Part shown: positions 59,135 to 64,000 of the stretch, piece after piece
How the letters are laid out: every line of letters starts with the position of its first letter
Numbering within the stretch: the first letter of the stretch is position 1
Source of the DNA: an uncultured Prevotellaceae bacterium
Lineage (GTDB): Bacteria; Bacteroidota; Bacteroidia; Bacteroidales; Bacteroidaceae
DNA length: 64,000 nucleotides
Assembly: GCA_900316585.1 (NCBI GenBank)
Contig: ONDM01000008.1
Coordinates: 62,001-126,000 of the forward strand
Direction: 5' to 3'
Program-made: the position numbers and the translations under genes
Notes under the pieces: model-generated
The model's input: only the letters and a program-made list of their open reading frames with translations
Told to the model about the DNA's origin: nothing
Databases searched by the model: none

Positions 59135-61057
59135 ATGTTTCATATCAAGAAGCTGAACATATATATCATCAAGAATTTCTGCCTGCTATTTGCAGGCACT
59201 TTCTTCGTGTGCCTATTTGTATTCATGATGCAGTTCCTTTGGAAATATGTAGACGAACTGATTGGGAAAGGTTTGACCATGGATATTCTGGCTCAGTTCT
59301 TCTACTATGCAGCACTTACACTTATCCCCACCTCATTACCTTTGGCTATTTTGCTGGCTGCATTGATCAGTTTTGGTAATTTAGGTGAATCATTCGAACT
59401 TTTGGCTATCAAAGCTGCAGGTATTTCCTTGATGAAGGTTCTCCGTCCACTGATTCTCATTGTGACCATCCTTGGAGTGACCTCTTTCTATTTTCAGAAT
59501 GTTATAGCGCCAATTTCATGGAATAAGCTGTACACCTTATTATGGTCCATGCGTCAGACATCTCCAGAGCTTGATATCCCTGAGGGAGCATTCTATAACG
59601 AAATTCAAGGATACAATGTATACGTAAAAAAGAAAGACAAGGAAACGGGACTACTAAAAGATGTAACCATCTACAGTTTTGCCGATGGGTTCCAAAATGC
59701 CCACATTATTGTATCTGATTCTGCCCGTTTGGACATGAGCAGCGACAAGAAGCATCTCATTCTTTCTTTATTCAGTGGAGAACAGTTCGAGAACTTACAA
59801 AATTCACCTAGTTCATCCATCCATATCCCTTATAGAAGAGAGACTTTCGTCAACAAACAATTGGTTATAGATTTTGATGGTGGTTTCCAAATGCAGGATG
59901 CTGGTTTTCTATCTTCACGGGCTGACACTAAGGACATGTGGAAAATCAGAGAAAGCATAGACAGTATGATTGTGGAGAAAGATAGCCTTCACACAGCATT
60001 TTATACTGACATGAGAAGAAACACTCTGAAGGCTCCTGAAATGAATCAGAACCAGATTAAGAAAAAAGCCAGAAGAGCTTTGGCCGAAACAAAGGGAATT
60101 ACGAACTTGCCTTTTGACTCCATTATGGTTCAAATGGGCCGGGAAGGTAGAATTAGCATTATACAGAATGCCAAGACCCGTATGACAAATGCCAAAAGCG
60201 ATTTCGAATTCAAGCAATTAGTTATCAAGGAAAACGAAAGACAAATAGCTGCCCATTGGGCTAATTGGCACCGCAAAATAACATTGTCATTGGCTTGTCT
60301 TGTCTTCTTCTTCATTGGTGCCCCATTGGGAGCAATCATTCGGAAAGGAGGTTTAGGACTACCCGTCATTGTTTCAGTAGTTATATTTATCATTTACTAC
60401 ATCATAGACAATACAGCTTACCGTCAGGTACGAAGTCTGCAAATACCTGCCTGGTTTGGCATGTGGCTAAGTACTGCCATATTGGTTCCTATGGGAGCAT
60501 GGCTTACCTACAAAGCAAATAAAGATTCCACCGTATTCAACATGGATGCATATAGGAATTTCTTCATACGCTTGTTTGGGCTTAGAGCTCATCGTTCCAT
60601 GTCCATGAAGGAGGTGATTATTGACCCACCTGCTTATCCCGAATTGAAAGAAGAACTTGCTGACCTGAATAGACAGTGCCGTGCATATGCCAAGAAGAGT
60701 GGCTTGCTGAAACCACCAAGCTACGTGAAAATTTTTTGGAAAAGCCAACCAGACACAAAAGTTCAACAAATCAGCGAAAAACTGGAATATATCATTGAAC
60801 AGTTGTCTAACAGTAGGAACCGTATCATCATCGGCGAGTTGAATGAGATGCCAATTTTGGTATCATCAGCACATACCAGTCCTTTTGTGACAAAATGGAA
60901 GAACGTAATTGCTGGCATTTTCTTTCCCTTAGGTGCATTCTTCTTTTTTCGCATCTGGCGTTATAGAATCAGACTCTTGAAGGACATGAGGAAAATTATA
61001 GAATGTAGTGATACTATCCAGGAACAAATCTCCTTAATTACTGCAAAAACCGCCTAA
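59135..61057 (+). CDS. LptF/LptG (YjgP/YjgQ) family permease
   Basis: A 640-residue inner-membrane protein, part of the ABC transporter that extracts lipopolysaccharide for transport to the outer membrane. Three N-terminal hydrophobic segments (to about residue 125), a periplasmic jelly-roll-like domain (about 130-380), and three further segments (about 385-480) match the family; the length exceeds E. coli LptF/LptG (about 360). The extra C-terminal part holds a soluble stretch and one more hydrophobic segment near 600. No lptB is nearby. Confidence 0.9.
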   Translation: MFHIKKLNIYIIKNFCLLFAGTFFVCLFVFMMQFLWKYVDELIGKGLTMDILAQFFYYAALTLIPTSLPLAILLAALISFGNLGESFELLAIKAAGISLMKVLRPLILIVTILGVTSFYFQNVIAPISWNKLYTLLWSMRQTSPELDIPEGAFYNEIQGYNVYVKKKDKETGLLKDVTIYSFADGFQNAHIIVSDSARLDMSSDKKHLILSLFSGEQFENLQNSPSSSIHIPYRRETFVNKQLVIDFDGGFQMQDAGFLSSRADTKDMWKIRESIDSMIVEKDSLHTAFYTDMRRNTLKAPEMNQNQIKKKARRALAETKGITNLPFDSIMVQMGREGRISIIQNAKTRMTNAKSDFEFKQLVIKENERQIAAHWANWHRKITLSLACLVFFFIGAPLGAIIRKGGLGLPVIVSVVIFIIYYIIDNTAYRQVRSLQIPAWFGMWLSTAILVPMGAWLTYKANKDSTVFNMDAYRNFFIRLFGLRAHRSMSMKEVIIDPPAYPELKEELADLNRQCRAYAKKSGLLKPPSYVKIFWKSQPDTKVQQISEKLEYIIEQLSNSRNRIIIGELNEMPILVSSAHTSPFVTKWKNVIAGIFFPLGAFFFFRIWRYRIRLLKDMRKIIECSDTIQEQISLITAKTA

Positions 61058-61163
61058 AAGGTATAAATTTTAAATGATTAAAAAAGAAACAATAAAAGTT
61101 TGGTCTAAGATTTGTATATTTACTTTCTGAGACTAAAATACAAACCAAATTAATAAAGAAATA

Positions 61164-61880
61164 ATGGAAAATTACAACAATCGATGGGATGTTTCCTCTA
61201 TTGATTATATAGGAGCTCCTGCTTATGCTAAACTATTTCGCAGTGTTTTCATATGGATGGCACTTGCATTAGCAGTCACTGGCTTAACCGCTAGTTACGT
61301 GGCTAATTATCTTATGATGCATCCTGACATGTTCAGCGGCGGACTGATGATAGGACTCTGTATTGCAGAACTGGCAATCGTTTTCATCTTGAGTGCACGT
61401 ATAAATAAAATGTCATTTACTACAGCCGGAATAATGTTTGCCATTTATTCTGTACTTAATGGAGCCACATTGTCTGTCCTATTTTTAGCATACACCATGA
61501 CTTCTATAGCCACCGCATTCTTTGTAACAGCTGGCACTTTTGCTGTCATGGCAGTTATCGGCACTACGACAAAGCTGGACTTAACTAAATTCGGAAGTAT
61601 ATTCATGATGGCTCTGGTGGGGATTATCATTGCAACCATCGTAAATATTTTCTGGGCTAATAGTACTCTTTACTGGGTTATAACATATGTCGGAGTACTA
61701 TTGTTCGTAGGTTTAACCGCATATGATGCTCAAAGAATCAAACAGATGTTACAAATGTACGGAACAGAAGAGAATGAAACCACTCAGAAAATAGCTCTAA
61801 TGGGCAGTTTGTCTCTGTATTTGGATTTCATTAATTTGTTCATCTATCTTTTGAGGATCTTGGGCACTAGAAGAGATTAA
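61164..61880 (+). CDS. BAX-inhibitor-1/YccA family membrane protein
   Basis: A 238-residue protein with seven hydrophobic segments, the YccA/BI-1 pattern; the LTAYDAQRIKQM stretch and the C-terminal SLSLYLDFINLFIYLLRILG are typical. In other organisms members regulate FtsH or act as calcium channels. It lies 25 bases before the aminotransferase gene. Confidence 0.93.
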   Translation: MENYNNRWDVSSIDYIGAPAYAKLFRSVFIWMALALAVTGLTASYVANYLMMHPDMFSGGLMIGLCIAELAIVFILSARINKMSFTTAGIMFAIYSVLNGATLSVLFLAYTMTSIATAFFVTAGTFAVMAVIGTTTKLDLTKFGSIFMMALVGIIIATIVNIFWANSTLYWVITYVGVLLFVGLTAYDAQRIKQMLQMYGTEENETTQKIALMGSLSLYLDFINLFIYLLRILGTRRD

Positions 61881-61905
61881 AATTAACTACTTAAAATACA
61901 CACCA

Positions 61906-63099
61906 ATGAACAATCTATCAGATCGTCTAAACAGACTTGCCCCATCAATGACTTTATTGATGTCACAGAAAAGTCAAGAACTGAAGGCTCAAGGTGTTGA
62001 TGTCATCAACTTGAGTGTGGGTGAACCTGATTTCAATACACCAGATCACATTAAAGAAGCAGCTAAGAAAGCTGTGGACGAGAACTATACTCGTTACTCT
62101 CCAGTACCAGGATATCCTGCACTGAAGAATGCCATCGTTGCTAAGCTGAAAAATGAGAATGGTTTGGATTATGCTCCATCACAGATTCTCTGCTCTAATG
62201 GAGCAAAGCAGTGTGTCTGCAATGCCATTATGACATTAGTTAATTCAGGTGATGAAGTGATTATTCCAGCCCCATATTGGGTATCTTACCCAGAAATGGT
62301 GAAATTGGCTGATGGCACTCCTATCATTGTGGAAGCTGGAATCGAGCAGGACTTTAAGATCACAGCTGAACAACTGGAAGCAGCTATCACACCAAAAACC
62401 CGTGCACTTATCCTCTGCACTCCTTCCAACCCTACTGGTTCTATATATAATAAGGAAGAACTAAGAGCTATTGCCGAGGTCATACTGAAACACCCTAGAA
62501 TTATAGTGATTTCTGATGAGATCTACGAGCATATTAACTATGTAGGTAAGCATGAAACTATTTGTCAATTCCCTGGCATGAAGGAACAGACCGTAATTGT
62601 CAATGGTGTATCCAAGGCTTATGCCATGACTGGTTGGCGTATTGGTTTCATCGCAGCACCTGAATGGATTGTAAAAGGCTGCAATAAATTGCAGGGACAA
62701 TACACTAGTGGTCCATGCTCAGTCAGCCAGATGGCTGCTCTAGCAGCATATACTGGAACACAGGAACCCGTAGAGACAATGCGTCAAGCATTTGAACGAA
62801 GGAAAGATCTTATTGTGAAACTTGCAAAAGAAATTCCTGGTTTGGAAGTTAATGTTCCACAAGGTGCGTTCTACCTATTCCCAAAATGCTCTTCTTTCTA
62901 CGGTAAAAAATATGGTGAACGTGTTATCAATGATTCTATGGATTTTGCCATGTATTTGCTTGAAATCGGACATGTAGCAACAGTTGGTGGTGCAGCTTTT
63001 GGCAGTCCTGATTGTTTCCGAATGAGCTATGCTACCAGTGAAGACAACATAATTGAGGCAATGCACCGGATTAAGGACTGTTGTGCTAAGCTGAAATAA
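61906..63099 (+). CDS. Class I/II PLP aminotransferase, aspartate-type
   Basis: A 397-residue aminotransferase of the aspartate (AAT-Ib) type. PLP-binding Lys is in NGVSKAYAMTGWRIGF; other motifs are LSVGEPDFNTPDHI, CTPSNPTGSIYN and FRMSYATSED. Aspartate aminotransferase is the best call; other amino acids are possible. It may share a transcript with the BI-1 gene. Confidence 0.93.
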   Translation: MNNLSDRLNRLAPSMTLLMSQKSQELKAQGVDVINLSVGEPDFNTPDHIKEAAKKAVDENYTRYSPVPGYPALKNAIVAKLKNENGLDYAPSQILCSNGAKQCVCNAIMTLVNSGDEVIIPAPYWVSYPEMVKLADGTPIIVEAGIEQDFKITAEQLEAAITPKTRALILCTPSNPTGSIYNKEELRAIAEVILKHPRIIVISDEIYEHINYVGKHETICQFPGMKEQTVIVNGVSKAYAMTGWRIGFIAAPEWIVKGCNKLQGQYTSGPCSVSQMAALAAYTGTQEPVETMRQAFERRKDLIVKLAKEIPGLEVNVPQGAFYLFPKCSSFYGKKYGERVINDSMDFAMYLLEIGHVATVGGAAFGSPDCFRMSYATSEDNIIEAMHRIKDCCAKLK

Positions 63100-63187
63100 A
63101 GACTAAATATCTTCATTGTAAAAAACACTTTTGACATTCCTTAGTAAAAATATTCAAAAAAATTAGCATGGTAAAAAAGAAATTCAT

Positions 63188-63195
63188 TACCTTTG
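63188..63195 (+). promoter_or_regulatory. -7 promoter element for the ferredoxin gene
   Basis: TACCTTTG, leaving a leader of about 80 bases before the ATG at 63280. No clear -33 element. Confidence 0.5.
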
Positions 63196-63279
63196 CTCTA
63201 TAAAACAAACAGGGTCCCTTGAACGTAGGGGCATAATATAACTATTTAACTTAATAATTAACATTAAAATTCTACAACT

Positions 63280-63447
63280 ATGGCTTACGTAATTGGTGAC
63301 GACTGTGTTGCTTGTGGAACTTGTATTGACGAGTGTCCAGCAGGTGCAATCTCTGAAGGGGAAAAGTATTCAATTGACCCAGATGTATGTCTTGATTGCG
63401 GTACTTGTGCTGATGTATGTCCATCTGGTGCCATAACTGAAGGCTAA
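63280..63447 (+). CDS. 2[4Fe-4S] ferredoxin
   Basis: A 55-residue electron carrier of the clostridial type. Cluster-binding cysteines are at residues 9, 12, 15, 19 and 37, 40, 43, 47 (CxxCxxCxxxCP twice), with little sequence outside. It has its own -7 element and a terminator, so it is monocistronic. Likely redox partners in an anaerobe are pyruvate:ferredoxin oxidoreductase and Rnf, neither of which is in the window. Confidence 0.96.
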   Translation: MAYVIGDDCVACGTCIDECPAGAISEGEKYSIDPDVCLDCGTCADVCPSGAITEG

Positions 63448-63470
63448 ACACATTATCAGTATTAAATTAT

Positions 63471-63497
63471 AAAGCCGTTCTTTCGAACGGCTTTTTT
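63471..63497 (+). terminator. Terminator after ferredoxin
   Basis: Perfect ten-base stem AAAGCCGTTC/GAACGGCTTT (63471-63480 with 63485-63494), TTTC loop, then T run. Confidence 0.88.
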
Positions 63498-63509
63498 ATT
63501 GGCACAAAA

Positions 63510-63537
63510 AAAAAGGATGCACTATTGCATCCCTTTT
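63510..63537 (-). terminator. Terminator after rplS
   Basis: Stem GGATGCA/TGCATCC with A and T tracts and one bulged base, 20 bases beyond the rplS stop on the minus strand. Confidence 0.7.
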
Positions 63538-63556
63538 TAATGTGTATTTTACCGAA

Positions 63557-63910
63557 TTAGGCATTTGTTCTTTTCTCCTGAATTCTAGCCTTCTTACCTG
63601 TGAGGGCACGAAGATAATACAATTTGGCACGACGTACCTTACCTACCTTGTTCACCTCAATGCTGTCGATATTTGGTGACTCAATAGGGAAAATACGCTC
63701 AACACCTATGGTACCAGACATCTTACGAACAGTGAAACGCTTCTTTAAGCCGTGACCGCTAATCTTGATAACAACACCGCGATACAACTGAATACGCTCT
63801 TTGTTACCTTCGACGATTCTGTATGCTACTGTAATAGTATCACCAGCCTTGAATTTTGGGAATTCCTTACCTGTAGCAAATGCTTCTTCAGCAATTTTAA
63901 TCAAATCCAT
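63557..63910 (-). CDS. rplS: 50S ribosomal protein L19
   Basis: A 117-residue large-subunit protein at the 30S-50S bridge. Family stretches: [55 protein letters not shown] and [11 protein letters not shown]. The frame is open to 63985, but the ATG at 63910 gives the family-standard start [11 protein letters not shown]. The upstream region runs off the window. Confidence 0.97.
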   Translation of the reverse strand: MDLIKIAEEAFATGKEFPKFKAGDTITVAYRIVEGNKERIQLYRGVVIKISGHGLKKRFTVRKMSGTIGVERIFPIESPNIDSIEVNKVGKVRRAKLYYLRALTGKKARIQEKRTNA

Positions 63911-64000
63911 TGTTATATAGTAATTTAAATTGTTGTGTCGTCCGACGTTGGCATACCAGGTTACTCTTCCCATGACAGCGACCAACGCGAAAGCGGGTGC

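Noticed and set aside
63911-64000. Possible ribosomal-protein leader or upstream coding region before rplS
   Set aside because: Reading through gives an unconvincing N-terminal extension, and I could not identify a known leader fold in the partial sequence available.

Overview
This window is a continuous piece of core chromosome from a low-GC member of the Bacteroidales, most likely Bacteroides, Phocaeicola or a close relative. Three lines support this. First, the -7 element TAnnTTTG occurs upstream of most transcription units, often with a TTTG-like -33 element about 19-21 bases further up, which is the Bacteroidota sigma-ABfr promoter. Second, several genes belong to Bacteroidota-associated families (GldH, DUF4834, DUF3822, a 556-residue TGS-containing nucleoside kinase, BACON/M64 lipoprotein, RicT-like PSP1 protein). 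Third, lipoproteins and a TonB-receptor-like barrel are present. I see no phage, transposase, integrase, rRNA or CRISPR array, and no gene-free stretch longer than about 300 bases.

Layout. 1-5800: end of alaS, a compact RecD-like helicase, and a gene pair (a pseudopilin-like protein and a DUF3822 protein) leading into rsmD. 5960-14690: a large outer-membrane barrel protein, aroB, trxA with an unknown acidic partner, and dnaE. 14840-20750: phospholipid synthesis (psd-pssA-DUF4834), tadA with a small basic protein, yraN-birA-pyrH, and rsgA-frr. 20800-29160: class I fumarase, hflX, an rsmI-lipoprotein-M64 peptidase operon, tdk and an AI-2E family permease. 29200-33690: tRNA-Lys, proC with a small barrel protein, a glycerophosphodiesterase and a nucleoside kinase. 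33850-42030: a glycan-salvage region with secreted GH2 beta-galactosidase, an N-acetylhexosamine-kinase-like protein fused to a CBM9-like domain, a secreted GH109-like enzyme, a YhcH-family protein and nagA. 42150-46215: metF, DNA polymerase III delta-prime, a RicT-like protein and gldH. 46210-52535: the cell-shape operon purH-mreB-mreC-mreD-mrdA-rodA (minus strand). 52610-56450: an ABC-type ATPase plus TOPRIM/DUF4435 pair resembling the PARIS defence proteins AriA/AriB, divergent from a UPF1-like helicase. 56500-64000: mnmA, a lactonase-family lipoprotein, tRNA-Met, an LptF/LptG permease, a BAX-inhibitor-1 protein, an aminotransferase, a 55-residue 2[4Fe-4S] ferredoxin and rplS.

Most of the region is housekeeping. 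The best candidates for something new are the compact ATPase/TOPRIM pair beside an SF1 helicase, the sugar-kinase/CBM9 fusion, the pseudopilin-like/DUF3822 pair, and several hairpins that overlap coding sequence (inside the DUF3822 gene, at the 3' end of rsgA, and a perfect 40-base palindrome at 38641). All functional calls are from reading motifs; no database search was run.
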